Counted from the stretch's first letter, positions 34,830 to 50,819 are shown. The stretch is 64,000 bases of DNA from Turnera subulata (GCA_028386065.3 JAKUCV010003577.1:71608-135607), one strand, 5' to 3'. Notes: a model not told the origin generated them from the letters alone. Numbers and translations: made by a program.

Positions 34830-36930
34830 AACAGCCAGATGGTAGTCTTATTTTTATGGTGCTGGGAGAGAGTGTGCTTGGGGTCTGCTCCCTGTCTGTG
34901 CCAGTTATACGTGGAGGTACCAAGACGGGGTCCACGGGCTAGCTAGCTTGACTACCAGGCTACGGCCATCATTTAACTTGTGATAGGGGCCCTGACAATA
35001 AAATTAGAATAGCGTGTCTAGAATCACAAGTGTGTCATTTAAGGTTCGTGAGAACCTTAGTTAATTGTTGGTGATGTGACTTGGGAATTTACGGTTGTTA
35101 GTATATGTATATTTGCTTATGGGTTTTACCCGGTGGGCACTTCGGACTCACCCCTCACCTGCGGGCTTTCATCCCGTAGGATGAGTTATTTGTGGTACAG
35201 GTTTAATGCATTCCAGACAGGCTGCGGCGTTATCCCTTGGACAGGACTCGGATCCATTAGTTGCATTATGAGTTGCATACAGTGTCTTTGTGAGTTGTTA
35301 AGTCTTCCGCTGTGCTGTGTATTGCTAATATTGGGCCATTGGGCCGGTTGTGTTACTGTTGGTGGTGACATGTTGGGCCGATGGGCCAGGTTTTTTATGT
35401 TTATGTCGTGACTTTGGGCTGATGGGCCAGGTTTTTGATGTTTATGTCGTGACTTTGGGCCGTTGGGCTGTGTTACTTGTTATATTTACTGTCGTTACAG
35501 TTCCGGCACGTGTTTACTGTGTACGGTAAATACGGGTCGGGGCGTTTAACATCAAATATTCAACAATAATATATATCATCACAATTCCAATATTCAATTT
35601 CACAAGTTGTTCAACTTACTATTACCAAAGGTTATCCCACAGACTAAACCGTCAACATATCTTAACACCAATCATTCACAATTGTCAGATCAACGTCAAT
35701 CACAACACAATATCCAATAAACCATAACAGTCAACGCAGCGGTTCAATCAAGCAAATCAACATCATAGCAACAACAACAATGACCATAGCAGCCAAATAA
35801 CCAACTTGAGGATAGATAAACCCTGATATGTACCCGTAATGCTGTGTGTGTTTCTTTGTTGTTTGTGTATTTTGTTGCTAGATTGCTCTGCTAGAAAAAT
35901 TATTGATCGTTACCTGATAGCTGTGGAATTATTGATGTTGTTGTTGGATTGTGATGGATTTGTGTATAACATGTTGGAAATAATGCTGAGCTGTTAATCT
36001 AGAATAATTTGTGTCATGAGATTGAGTCTGTGGAACTAATCTGAGATAATAGAAATTGGGAACTTGATGAAAGAGTAATGGATTGAACCGGAAATTGAGA
36101 TGATGATATATTTGTCACTTGGAAAGTAGTGGTACGACTAGATGGTTAGAGGCTAGTTCTGTGGTGTCATGGCCAGAGGGTTTGTTGGTTGGGGTGTTGA
36201 CCCCGGATTTGTGATATTGGGATGTTGATCCCGGATTTGTGATATTGGGATGTTGATCCCGGATTTGAGATATTGGGATGTTGATCCCGGATTTGTGATA
36301 TGGGGATGTTGATCCCGGATTGTGGTGGGGCCTGGCATCCAGAATTAGTTAATAACCATGTACGACCCTAGCTTGTCCAGTGACGGGGCCCGGAAGATAA
36401 AATTGGTAATAAAGATAATTAAGCATTCTTTTGGTCTCGGTATAGTTGTTATGGTAATTTTCTTGTGTTGTGAACGTTTGAGCTTAATGATATGATTGTT
36501 GTGCTTACTTCGAAAGTATTATGGTTGAATATATCTTTGTTTATCTTTCGTCGGTGAGCGCTTCGGACTCACCCCTCGCCTGCGGGGTTTCATCCCGTAG
36601 GTTTGGTTGATCGTAGTTCAGGTACGATGTTCGATGGCTGCTGTTTACTTCTCCACCTGACTCCGGATCCATACACCGCTGCATCTGCATTCTAGTCTTC
36701 CGCTGCTTGTCTTTCTATTGTGAAATTGCTGTTGCTGCTGTATTATATTTGATGTTGATTAGATTGGAGTGTTGGCTTGAATAATGGTCCCCGAGATCGG
36801 GTGACGAATATTGTATTTGTGGTTTGCGTGTATTGTATTTTATTTTGTATGTACTGTCTGCTGCTGTAGTAGGAACAGTTCTGGCACGTGTTTACCCTGT
36901 ACGGTAAATACGGGTCGGGGCGCTTCAATT
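34830..36930 (+). mobile_element. Rearranged fragments of Gypsy-type LTRs, plus orientation
   Basis: Two 3' LTR portions on plus are seen. One ends near 35546 (CACTTCGGACTCACCCCTC, then TACGGGTCGGGGCG). The second (about 35805-36930) ends GGTCGGGGCGCTTCAA. Both lack their 5' halves. 35547-35804 is CA-rich like the reverse strand of the LTR middle, suggesting an inverted piece. The first fragment belongs to a diverged subfamily. Four imperfect copies of GGGATGTTGATCCCGGATT lie at 36200-36320. Confidence 0.6.
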
Positions 36931-38580
36931 TCGGTACCATACTTTAATTAAAACTCTTTCAAAATATTTCCGTAACATAATTATAACTTGCCTTCCAAAA
37001 TAATAGCAATATAATTTTCCTAGAAATTATATCATTTATATGTACTTTCCAAAATAAGTTCATAAAAATTAGTTACTATAATATTATTTTCTAAAAGAAA
37101 ATAATTATACATGTATATATATTTTCCAAAACAATTCTCATAAAATAATTATAATTTTTAAAATAATAATTACCATAATTTTTCTGGAAATTATAACATA
37201 TATATTTTCCATAATATTTTTATAAGACTATTTACTATATAACAATTTTTTTTCAGAAAATAATAACTTGTATATATATATTTCAAGAATATAAAATACC
37301 ATATTTACAGAAATTTGTCATACATATATTTTTCTCCAAAATTTATTTCCCAAAATTATTTATGTCAACGTACATATATACTTTTCCAAAAGTATTATTT
37401 ACTCTATATTATTTTTTTTTAAGGATATAATTATATCTTGTCAAATTAATTAATTTGTCTATTTTCTGGAAATTATATAATTTATAAAACCATATTCATT
37501 TTTCCAGATAATACATTTTATTATTTATTTTTATTTATTATTATTTTTTTCCGGGCTGGGCCAAATAGTGTCAGCCCAGGCCTTGTACAGTGCCAACCCA
37601 GGCCCCAGCAGGAACCCAGGTCCAGGCCCACGCACAGGCCCAGTCACACAGCCCAAACCCCGGCCCGAAGTCAAAACCCAAACACCCAGCCCGCGAGACC
37701 CAACCCGCCGGCATCCGGGTCGCCCACCACGCAAACGGGTCACACCCTTAACATCCGGGTCGCTCACTTTGGTTCTACAACGACGGCGGCGCGAACGAGG
37801 CGGGGTCGAGCGGCGCGATGCGTCAGGCGAGGCGATGCGAGGCGGCCGGTCGTGTTGCTGCTGGTGCAGTGGTCGGAAGCGGGCTCGCGCCGTGGACGGG
37901 AAGCTCACCCTTCGCGATGGTGGAGGCGCGGCAGTGACGGCTCCTACCGACAGCTGCTGCGGTGAACTCGACCGGGAAGAAGAGAAGGTTTGCTGGCGGT
38001 GACGGGGCAGGCGCGCTATGGGTGACTCGGGTGGTGGCCGGCTCGCGCGAGGAAGAAGATGAAGATGATGCCGAAACGACGACGCTTGGCCTGGTTTCTT
38101 CCTCCTCCTCCTTTTCTTTTTTTTCCTCTCTTTTCTTTTTTCCGGTTTCCATTTTTTCCTTTTTTTTTTCCTTCTTTCTTTCTTTTTTTCTCTCCCTCTC
38201 TTTCTCTTTTTTTTCTCTTCTCTTTTTCCTTCCTCTCCTGCTTCCTTCACCGGCTTTAAGCTGGTTTTTTTTTTTTACTATGCAGCATGTGAGCACCAAT
38301 AATGAAATTCGTCTGTATTACGGGCGAGTCCGATCCGGACCAGAAAATAACTGATACCTCCTTAGTTATTTTCTGGTGTGATTTTTCGAGAAATTCCGAA
38401 ACCCGAAAAATACCAACTTAGGCCCGAAAAATCCACGGAAAAATCACGAGCGCGGGAAAACTCTCGGTTTCGAAAAACGACTCCCGATTTACCTTGAATT
38501 AGTTATCCAAGATTAATTCAACAGTAAATCACGGTAAAAAGACTTCTACAGTCCCGGGAAAAATCAAAAATTTTACCCGG
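36931..38580 (-). mobile_element. Truncated outer Gypsy-type LTR, minus, interrupted by a nested LTR
   Basis: Matches the 5' 1.6 kb of the solo LTR family in reverse. Its last bases, GCTGTTACA, lie beyond the nested LTR at 41282-41290. Its 3' part is missing where it abuts the plus-oriented fragment. It contains the GC-rich block (37560-38080) and pyrimidine tract (38100-38260) typical of the family. Confidence 0.75.
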
Positions 38581-41276
38581 TGAAGCGCCCCGACCCGTAT
38601 TTACCGTAACACAGTAAACACGTGCCGAAACCATTCATATTGATAGAACAGACAGTACAACGTGCAAATATTATACAACAGCAAACCATCAAATACAACT
38701 GTCACCCACACTCGGGGACCATTATACAATCCAAACACAGTGCTCAATATCAGCAGCAGATAGTATCAGTAATATATATATCACAAGAAATCAACAATAC
38801 AGCATCGTATATCACACAGCAGCGGAAGACTTTATGCACATGCAGCGGAGGTATGGATCCGGAGTCAGGTGGAGAAGAAAGCAGCAGCCATCGAACATCG
38901 TACCTGAACTACGAAGCAACTTAACCTACGGGATGAAACCCCGCAGGCGAGGGGTGAGTCCGAAGTGCTCACCGACGAAGGATAAACAACGATATGCAAG
39001 CAACCATAATACTTAAAAGCTATCACAGACAGGCAATAACATATCTCAACAACTGAGCCAAGGCCAAAAGAATATTTATTTTTATTACCAATTTTATCTT
39101 CCGGGCCCCCGTCACTGGACAAGCTAGGGTCGTACCTGGTTATCAACTAATTCCGGATGCTAGGTCAAAAACCAATCCACATCTCAAAACCTGGATATTG
39201 GTATATCCAAACCACTGGGTATTCGGTATACCCCAACCTCAGGCAACAACATGCCAACCGGATATTTGGTATATCCGAACCACTGGGTATTTGGTATACC
39301 CTAACCACAGGCAAAAAGCCAAACGGATATTCGGTATATCCGAACCACTGGGTATTTGGTATACCTTAACCTCAGGCAATAAGCCAAACAAAATAAGAAC
39401 CGACCATAGCATCCCAAAATTAATTTTCAAACCATCGGGTCGTACCACTACTTCCACATGACAATTATAACAACATCTCAATCAATTCCAATTCTAATTC
39501 CATATTCCAATTTCTTTTTCTCAATTCCACAGTCAATAGTTCAACATCAATCTCAGCATACTATCCACAGAATCAATATCACAGTCCAAAAGCAATAATA
39601 CTATCCACAGCAGAAACTCAACCAACAATCAACAATTCAACAGTTCAATCGAACAACAAAGCACACAAAGTCTTACAGGCAACATAACAAGGGTTATCCA
39701 TCCTCACCTTAGCCGTTAATCAATTATGGAATTGTCCAGCAAATTCCAAGTCCGGTTCCTCAGCAAATTGCTCGTTATCAACTCCTATATCAACCAAATA
39801 ATATGCACACATAAGATGGTATGCAAATGCCATGCTAATACTGTGTACCGGAAAATAAATAAAAACTCGGCTCGGTTACTCCCCCGGTTAATTCTCCATT
39901 ATCATCATCATTTACCATTTACTTCAAGTGCCCAAAATACCACACTATACTTACATCTATACCCGGATATTATTCCGGTATAATACTTTGAGAATACCCT
40001 TTCCATAATTATTTCTTAAGTTTGTACTTTCCAAAATATTATTTCTTTAAATTATTATTTTCTTCCCATATGTTATATACCATATAATATTTTTACAAAA
40101 TTAATTTTCCTCTTCATTATTTTTTTTCCAGATTTAATTCTCTCTTTTTTCTCTTTTTTTTTAATTAAATCGGGCTGGGCTTTACTATACAACCCATGCC
40201 CAAATTCAGCCCAAACCCAAGATCAGGCCCAGGTCCAAGCCCAGACCACAGCAGGCCCAAGCCACGTCCGGCCCAAGACCCGCGCGGCCCAAAGGCTCAG
40301 ACCCAGGTCACGACCCGTCCACTAAACAGGTCAAGTCCTCACGCATCCGGGTCGAGACCTCACGGACGGCTGCAGCTCACCTCGGTAGTGACGCGGCAGC
40401 GGCGGCGAGGCAAGCTGGCGGACGGCCGACGCGAGTTGTGTGACGCGGGGACGAGGCCGGAAGAGAGCAAGGCGGCGGCCGGTGGTGTCGGGGTGGGGTG
40501 CGGACGCGCGACTCGCGAGGGGAGGAAGAGAAAGGAGGAGCAGGGGGTCGCGGTGGCCGGCGAGGAAAAGAGAAGGAGGAGGAAGGAAGGAGAGGAAGAT
40601 GTTGGTGTGCTGGCTTCGGGCGGCGGCGAGGTGGCTCGGCCACGGGAAAGAAAAGAGGGGAAGGATGGGGGTGACGATGACGTGGCAGTCACCGGTTGGG
40701 TGTTGTGTGTTTAATGTGTTTTTGTTTGTTTTGTTTTTTTTTTTTCTTTTTTCTTTTCCTTGGCTTGGTTTTCTTTACTGGTTTTGCAGGGTGAGTACGG
40801 GAGAGAAGGTGAATAATGGGTTTCTATGGGTGAAGCTCGTGCACTGGGAAGCAGAAAAGAACGAGGCTAAATAGGCAGCAAAGTCACTGGTTTATCACAG
40901 GTATAACAGGTAGTTCACAGGCTGAATAGGAAAGAGGCGGCTGAATAATCGAACTTCAATTATGCAGTTACTATGCTGCATGTGAAGTGTGACCCACCTG
41001 GACCAGAAAATATCCGGTATACCCACTTATCTTATTTCTGGCCCAATAATTCGGGGATAAACCCAGCTTTTCCTAAGATTCCCGGACCTGGAAAAATTCC
41101 AACTTTGGTCCGTAAAATCCGCAGAAAAATCCCGAACGTGGGACTATGCTCGGTTTCAGAATCCAAAGCTCGATTTACCACAATTTAATTACCCAAGATT
41201 AAAAATCAATGGTAAATTACTGTAAATTAACTTAAAGAGTCCCGGTAAAAATAAAATTTTTACCTGGACTGTTACA
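38581..41276 (-). mobile_element. Solo Gypsy-type LTR nested in another LTR, minus
   Basis: Begins TGAAGCGCCCCGACCCG and ends TGGACTGTTACA as read on plus, 2.7 kb. The flanks CCCGG (38576-38580) and CCCGA (41277-41281) are a target duplication with one change. Directly outside, the outer LTR continues as GCTGTTACA. No coding domains are present. The interior has a repeated GGTATATCCGAACCACTGGG unit at about 39190-39370. Confidence 0.85.
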
Positions 41277-43669
41277 CCCGAGCTGTTACATCATGTTATG
41301 ATGAATTTGCATTATGAACTCACTTTCGATCAAAAAAGATATTTGCGTTATCACCGTAAATATAATTTGTTTACCAAATTAAAAAAAGGCCTTCATCCAA
41401 ATTGCTAGTGGATACCGATGAGTTTTTGTTTTTGAAAGGCACCCATGAGTTTTATCGGGCAATGAGAAGACTAAAAGATTAGTGGGCCTTTAAATGAATG
41501 GGCAAGAAATACAAAGTAAAAGACGGTAGGGGTTGTATTATAATTTAATGATTTTGTATGTCAAACTGCAATGACCCACCAAACCAAATGTTATGTAACT
41601 ATTTGTCCACATCATCACGGTAAAGTTACCCAATATTTATCCCCGGGTATGGTAGCATTGCCCAACCAAAAAGGGTAATTCTATCCTACCTTGAACAAAA
41701 ACTCGGGTAACATTACCCATGATGATGTGTACAAATAAATTAATAACACTTAGGCTATGTGGGCCCATTAAAAATAAATTATATTTTTATATTCGAAATG
41801 ATATGAATTCTAAAATAGTCCTTGGTATCTTTTAGTTTGCATTTCATACCCAGATATTAAATGCCATCAATATCTCTCTTATCAACTTTTTCACTCCCCA
41901 TAAAACTCCTGACTTTTACTTTTTCATTTTTTAGAACTCAAAGCTTTTACTACTAATGAAATTTAGTGTAAATTACATTTTAAGTATAAGAAGGTATTAT
42001 CAACGTTTTTTTAGAGTGTTGGAGAGTGAAAATCTTCTTATGAGTATTTTTTTATGAAAAAAAATTAACTCTTCTATGATAACTACCTTAGTTTTTGTCC
42101 TATTTTTAATGATGCCACTATTTTTGCCTTTTTTAATTATTTTGAAATTAGAATTCTGAATTAAACATTGTGCTTAACGAGTTTCAAAAATTGGATAAGA
42201 ATATTTATATATATGTAGTTCGAAATGAGACTTGTCAAAACCATGTTTGATATAATTTCGTAAAAGAATTATATTTTATATGTATATTACTATTTGATGA
42301 GAGGTGCCTAGAAGGTATATTATCAACCTAATTTTTAAATTATACTCACTACTATATATACATTTTTGGTATCTTTGTATTCTTATTTCTTTTCCATATA
42401 TATAAAGTAGAGACTAACCCTCATAAGTATGATCAACAAGAAAGTCATAACAGAAATAATAAGAAGGTCTTCCAGTTTATACCTATACTCTTATACTTGT
42501 AATTAGTATGAGTGAATAATATCTATATATTATATATTAACAAAAATTTATTTTACAATATAGAAAAGTAAAAGATGTAATATATTTTTTTTAAAAAAAG
42601 TTAAAGTAAACATATAATGTTATTAATGTTTGTATTTTTTAATAAAATTTTATAGTATTACTCCTCAATTTAATTATATTACAAATTATAGTTGCAATAG
42701 ACACGTAAAAAATTACTACACAACTCACTTTATCTATATAATAAGATGAGTTGAACATCAATATCTATTTTTTTCACTTTATTATAACATATAACTTTAA
42801 TATATTGAGAAAAATAAATATACAAAAAATAAATAGTTTCGTAATGATGTTATATAGAAATAAATTAAAATTATCATTCCTAAAGAAAAATATATTATAT
42901 GTATATGTATCTTGTAGGTGATAGATGAAGACTGCTACTCCTAACCTTATGAACATGGTTTCAAAACAACAAGTGAGACGAGCCATGTATCAATCACATG
43001 CAACCCAATTTTTGTTTCTTAATTTTTTTATAATTTTTTACATAGACTGAAATACCTTATAAAATTTAAATATACCTATACAGTATAATATTATATCGAC
43101 TTATTATAATATCTCATTATAAATTAAATTAAAAATGTTATATTAAATAAATTTAGTTTGATAATTTTCTCTCTTTATCTATTTATATTACAATAACCTC
43201 AAAACTTATACATAGTATGTTTGATGATTGTGGATCTTAATTTTGCCAAATATGAATAAAAAATATATTAAAACATTAGAAATTTCACCCTTCCAACATA
43301 GATATCAAAAAATAATAATGGTGACCTATTTAGAATAATTTTTTAACTACTTTATTAATTTCTCTATGAAATATTATAATAATAAAGCTAAAATTATTAT
43401 TTTATTCTTCGGGCAAGAATTTCAAACTTTTAGCAAAATTACATCAATATATTAATAAATTATTCAGCCTTAATAAGTTTAATAATTTGTTGAGAAAATT
43501 GTGGAGATAGTAAAAATATCAATAATTTAATGTCCCTACTTGACGATTATCACTACAAACCAACATGATTTGGTTGTTATAGGCTATCAATATGACCCTT
43601 GGGATCATGGCCTAATTAGTGGGATTTCGGGCCAACTAACATACTATAAATCCGGTAATGCCATAGATA

Positions 43670-43881
43670 CTCTACCATAGTATTTTTTTTTTTAATACTA
43701 GAAGAGTATCCCCGTCAACACAGGACTAGTCTCTCTCGGGCTTCGGTCGGCACGTGTTAAGGTGGGCACCCTACCAACTGTGCATGCTCCATTCACACCA
43801 CTAGGACAACCCTAGTTGATGCTTAAGGGACTCCAGCCCACCTCCACTGGGACCAACACAAGTTGGTTCCTCTACCATAGT
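43670..43881 (-). mobile_element. SINE-like retroposon with 12-bp target duplication
   Basis: CTCTACCATAGT flanks the element at 43670-43681 and 43870-43881. The body (43682-43869, 188 bp), read on minus, ends in an A-run after TAGTATT and has no ORF. The A-tail, long direct repeats and size indicate a SINE. Box A/B promoter motifs are not clear to me, so the family is left open. Confidence 0.8.
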
Positions 43882-43908
43882 TATTATAAAATGTGAATCT
43901 AGGGACAA

Positions 43909-43910
<2 letters not shown>

Positions 43911-43996
<86 letters not shown>
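43911..43996. repeat. (AT)n microsatellite, about 43 units
   Basis: Uninterrupted AT repeat. Length is prone to assembly error. Confidence 0.98.
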
Positions 43997-43998
<2 letters not shown>

Positions 43999-44210
43999 TT
44001 CTCCTTCATCAAATTACATTTTAAACTCGTTTTAGCATAATAATCAATGGCGAAATTAAACGCACAAATAATGGCCCAAACTCACAAAGTTAATATATAT
44101 ATGTATATATAGTAACTTTGTGAGTTTGGCTATTATTTGTGTCTTTAATTTTTCCATTGATTATTATAGTATAACGAGTTTAAAATATAAATTTGATAAA
44201 GAAGAAGTAT
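43995..44210. repeat. Foldback with arms of about 98 bp
   Basis: 43995-44092 and 44113-44210 are inverted repeats with few mismatches (for example CAAATAATGGCCCAAACTCA against the reverse of GAGTTTGGCTATTATTTG). The loop is about 20 bp and AT-rich. It could be a foldback MITE or a hairpin RNA source. Confidence 0.85.
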
Positions 44211-44256
44211 TAGTTCTTTAGTCTGAATGTAAGATCTATCTATATATAACTTAACA

Positions 44257-47147
<2,891 letters not shown>

Positions 47148-47398
47148 AAATATTTGAAATAATTCATAGATTTTTTAAATTATAAAAGGAGTAATTGACT
47201 TTTTTAATCTGAAGGACTAGATTTATTTTTTTATGACTTTAAAAAGCTAGAAGAATATTTCTTTTGATAACAAACTAGAAGAATAGTTTTATGATTAAAT
47301 AATATAAAATAACATAATCCAAGTAAAATGTTGTTGGAAAATATATCAATTATTTATCAAGTTAATATACAACAAAAAATTATGAGATATCAATCAAG

Positions 47399-47761
47399 GT
47401 TATTAAACCTGGCTCAGCCATTGACCAATTTCAGTGGCCGGGTTACGATTTTAGAGTTCTAACCAGGGTCCAACCAGGCCTGACCGGTATTAGGAATAAT
47501 AGTAAAAATATGCATATTTTTACATAAAAGATCCCACCAAAGGTTTGATCATGATCTGACCAAGACAATTTTTTTGAAATTTTTGATTTTTAACCCGAAA
47601 AAAACCAGAAATGGGTCAACAAAACCAGAAAACCCAGAGAACCTGGCATGACCCGACCGGTTTTTTGGAGGGTACAAACCGGAGGGGTAAAAAACCTGGA
47701 TTTATCTCTGAATCGCGGTTCACCCGGTCCAACCGACCGGGCTGGGCCGGGTTTGATAACC
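47399..47761. mobile_element. Small element with 22-bp inverted ends (MITE-like)
   Basis: The left end GGTTATTAAACCTGGCTCAG matches the reversed right end GGTTATCAAACCCGGCCCAG. The interior is non-coding with many CCGG/CCGGTT words and the total is 363 bp. ATATCAAT is present on both sides close to the ends, but the duplication is not exact. Confidence 0.65.
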
Positions 47762-48135
47762 ATGATATCAATTATCAAATTAAATATCAAGAAATCGAAA
47801 ATTAACTTAGCATTTTAGTGTCCCCAGCAAATAGGGTACAGATAAATAGTTTTTAGTTTTTATTTTTGAAAATTTAACAAGTTTTGATCATTGTGCCAAA
47901 CAAGTGAGCTACAACCTACGGTCACGCACACCTATACAATAGGAATTTAATGTATGGCATGAAATGCAAAATCCTAAAAAACTGATGCTATTTTCGAATT
48001 TAATTTTTGTTGAGTGTCATGATACATTTTGTTCTTGATGACCCACAAATCCACGTACAATGATAGCATTTGTACACAGTAGCTCGGGTAACATTACCCA
48101 AAAATCTATCCAAGGTATGATAGCAATGCCCAACC

Positions 48136-48285
48136 AAAAACCCGCAGTTTGTAATCCAGGCTCATTTAGTGGAATTAAATATCTACTCATAATTTTACTC
48201 CAGCTGGTTAGTTGAACACTTCTCTTCCTTCTCCTCCAAACTGAACTAGTACTAAATGAGCCTGGATTACAAACTGCGGGTTTTT
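48136..48285. repeat. Perfect 35-bp inverted repeat at the edge of the transposon block
   Basis: 48136-48170 and 48251-48285 are exact reverse complements (starting AAAAACCCGCAGTTTGTAAT). The spacer is 80 bp. The paralogous flank at 29,205-29,300 has only the first arm in diverged form, so the second arm looks like a templated inverted insertion. Confidence 0.88.
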
Positions 48286-48868
48286 ACCTTAGAACCCATG
48301 AATTAGGAGTAATCAGTAGTTGCACGCATGATCACACAAAGCTTTACCTTAGAACCCATGAATTATTACATCCTTAACCTTTTTACCATCAAATGCTCTG
48401 CTAATTAAGCGTACCGGAATGTATATTCTTATTCTTTCATACATATTTCTTAATTTTTTTTTTTGGCATTGATTGATTTTCCTTTTTTTTTTCTTTTTAT
48501 CCGAATGAAAATGTGCCTTAACTTAAACAACAGGAGATTGTAAAATTAAGTGATAGCCAACAGAAGTTTGCCTTAACTTAAACAACAGAAAGATCAGGAG
48601 TTTACAAATCAGGAAGTTCAAGCTATATAAAAGCAGCCCCGTGGAGATTGTACTTAAGTGATAACCTGTAGGAAAAGGTAGTGGCCGAGGCATGCGTGTG
48701 CTAACCAATCAGCACAATGTTTTTGACAAAATCAAAATAGTTATCGTTATGCCTCACTAACGGCTTATGTGGTTTTTACCTTTTCATGTCCCCCATTTGC
48801 CAAAGGCGTTCTATATGTTAGCAGCCATAAATAGACTATTATTCACATTTCATGAAGTAATTCATAAT
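48286..48868. other. Intergenic flank with small direct duplications
   Basis: TTACCTTAGAACCCATGAAT is repeated at 48284 and 48344. GCCTTAACTTAAACAACAG is repeated at 48515 and 48571. No gene was seen. Confidence 0.55.
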
Positions 48869-48873
48869 CAGCC

Positions 48874-49331
48874 TGATGTAAAACAGAATCAGGGAGTGCC
48901 AATCTTTATTGATATTGTGTTATTGATGTACATGGGTATGATTTGTGTACAAAGGGAAGAATCGGCAGAGAGGGGGAGAGGATCCCGGGAGAGAGAGTGA
49001 GTGGAGAAGAATGAGAAGAAGCCCCCAAAATATTTGGTTTTGGGGTATTTATTTTGAGTCTGCCCTGCCACGTGTCACGTCCTCATTGGTTGTAATTGGA
49101 TTTCATCTGGATGTGCTCGGATATCCTCCGGATAAGTCGGTGTGGAGGTGGCATAAAGGGCCTCCGGTTCTTTGACCTCTCTCGCGGGTCCTGGTTCATA
49201 GTCCGGGGGTCCTTGCCTCGTGGGTCCTTGGGCCTTGCCTAGAGGGCCTGATCCCGGGCCTCACACGCCTTTGGGCCCTGCCTCGGTTATTGGTCATTGG
49301 GCCTATTCATGGGTTGGGCCTATCTATATCA
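48874..49331 (-). repeat. Left (3') LTR of the LARD-like element
   Basis: 458 bp, from TGATGTAAAACAG to CTATCTATATCA as read on plus. Confidence 0.88.
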
Positions 49332-50139
49332 AGAGCTCCCCAAATGGTCGAGCTTGAGAGCTCGAGCATTTGAATCTTCCGGGCCACATGAAATGCTTGG
49401 GCCCAAATTCTTTAGAAGGTCCTAGCTCCCAATCCGCTTGAGCTTATTGGTTCTTAAGCCCCTTATGACCTCTTTCCAGGTCCTCCGCATGGTTTTGGTT
49501 GTGACTGTTTTGTTTCCTCTCTACAACTTCTAGTCAATTTGCTCCTTGGCGTCAGCCTTCTTGTCGAAGCTTTATTATCATGTCCCGCGCCTTCTTCGCA
49601 CTTTCCTTGACTTTTCTTCAAGCCATGTTGTTCACTTTATTTCCCCGAACTTGAAGTTGCCTTTTCGAGGATGATGACCCTCGTTCTTTTTCAGCTTTTC
49701 CCATCTTTTGCGGTTATCTTTGTGTTGAGGAGTTCTCACTTTGCTGGATGCCTTATTTCCATGAATGGGGCTTCTTGATGACCTCGCAGCACCTAGGTCC
49801 AGCTCCTCGTATGGCTTTTACAGGTTCAGCTTTTAGTACCTTGATGTGATCAAGTTCCTGGATCCTGCACCGCTTACTCTTTAGGCTCAAGGTCCTTCAA
49901 TTATTGCTTCTAGAGCTCCCAGACATAGGTCCTGGCTTTTGGGTCACAGGACCTTTGTCTGTGAGTCCTTTAAAAATCGCTGGGTGCATAGGCCCTCTAC
50001 TGAGCGTGAGGACTTAAGTCCACTAAGTTTGGAACATTCACCTTTTACGGGCACCCGGTCCTTCACTGGACGTGTGGCCTTAATGTCTTATTTTTTAGGA
50101 CCTTTGCCTTTTGGGCATTAGGTCCTTCGCTAGATGTGG

Positions 50140-50450
50140 GGCCTTAACCCCTTGTTTTCGAGGACCTTTGCCTTTTACGGACATGCAGGGCCTTAACCCC
50201 TTCGAGGATTTTTGACTTATGGGCATGTGGGGTTTTAACCCCTTGGTTTCGAGGACCTTCACCTCTTACAGGCATGTGGGGCCTTAACCTCTTTGTTTTG
50301 AGGACCTTCGCCTCTTATGGGCATCCGGGCCCTTAACCCCTTGGTTTTGAGGACCTTCGCCTCTTATGGGCATGTGGGGCCTCAACCCCTTGGTTTTGAG
50401 GACCATCGCCTCTTACGGGCAAGCAGGGCCTTAACCCTTGGTTTCCTGGA
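50140..50450. repeat. Tandem repeat block 1, about 58-bp unit, roughly six copies
   Basis: The unit contains TTACGGGCATGTGGGGCC, TTAACCCCTTGG and TTTTGAGGACCTTCGCCTC in order. Copies differ by several bases. Confidence 0.8.
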
Positions 50451-50819
50451 CCTTCTTGCCTTTCAAAGGATGAATGTAGGCTTGTGGGACCTTTAGGAAT
50501 GGAGGGGCATCAAGTCCACTATAGTTGGGACATTGACCCTTTAAAGGACGCTCAAAGTCCTTGATCAGATTTCGGACATTGTAGGTCTTTCACTTTGGGA
50601 CACCTTAGGTTCTTCACCAATTGTGGGGCACTCGTGGCCCTTTTATCCATTGGGGGACGCATAGGTCCCTTATTCCAGGTTTAATTATAGGCAACTAGGC
50701 CTAATTCTAGGCACGAGGGTCTGGATCGCATGGGTCATTTGCTTCTTTTTGCAATGGTCCTTTCTTGGTCAGCCACTTTTAGGATGCGTCCAGGCCCTTC
50801 GCCTCACGGCCCTTCTCAT

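Larger units (their letters stand above)
33665..41672. mobile_element. Mutator-like element 1 with long degenerate inverted ends, filled with LTRs
   Basis: The element body is 33674-41663. The left end GGGTAATTCTATCCTACC and the right end, reversed, GGGCAATGCTACCATACC are related. Similarity continues inward to GGGTAACTTTACC and beyond. The 9-bp repeat AACCAAAAA lies on both sides (33665-33673 and 41664-41672). A 9-bp duplication and long inverted ends are the signature of Mutator-like elements. No transposase is visible. Most of the interior consists of later LTR insertions (about 34.8-41.29 kb). The original element would have been about 1.5 kb. Confidence 0.7.

Noticed and set aside
36153..36338. 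GGGATGTTGATCCCGGATT repeats as possible regulatory operators
   Set aside because: Short tandem repeats internal to the LTR, also seen in diverged form in other LTR copies at 13,330-13,640 and 44,825-45,190.
37531..38354. Arg/Lys-rich ORFs up to 239 aa
   Set aside because: Same LTR block in another copy. Compositional, with frames open on both strands.
38622..39461. Series of similar palindromic GGTATATCCGAACC units resembling a CRISPR array
   Set aside because: Units vary, spacers are not unique, and they lie within an LTR. This is plant DNA.
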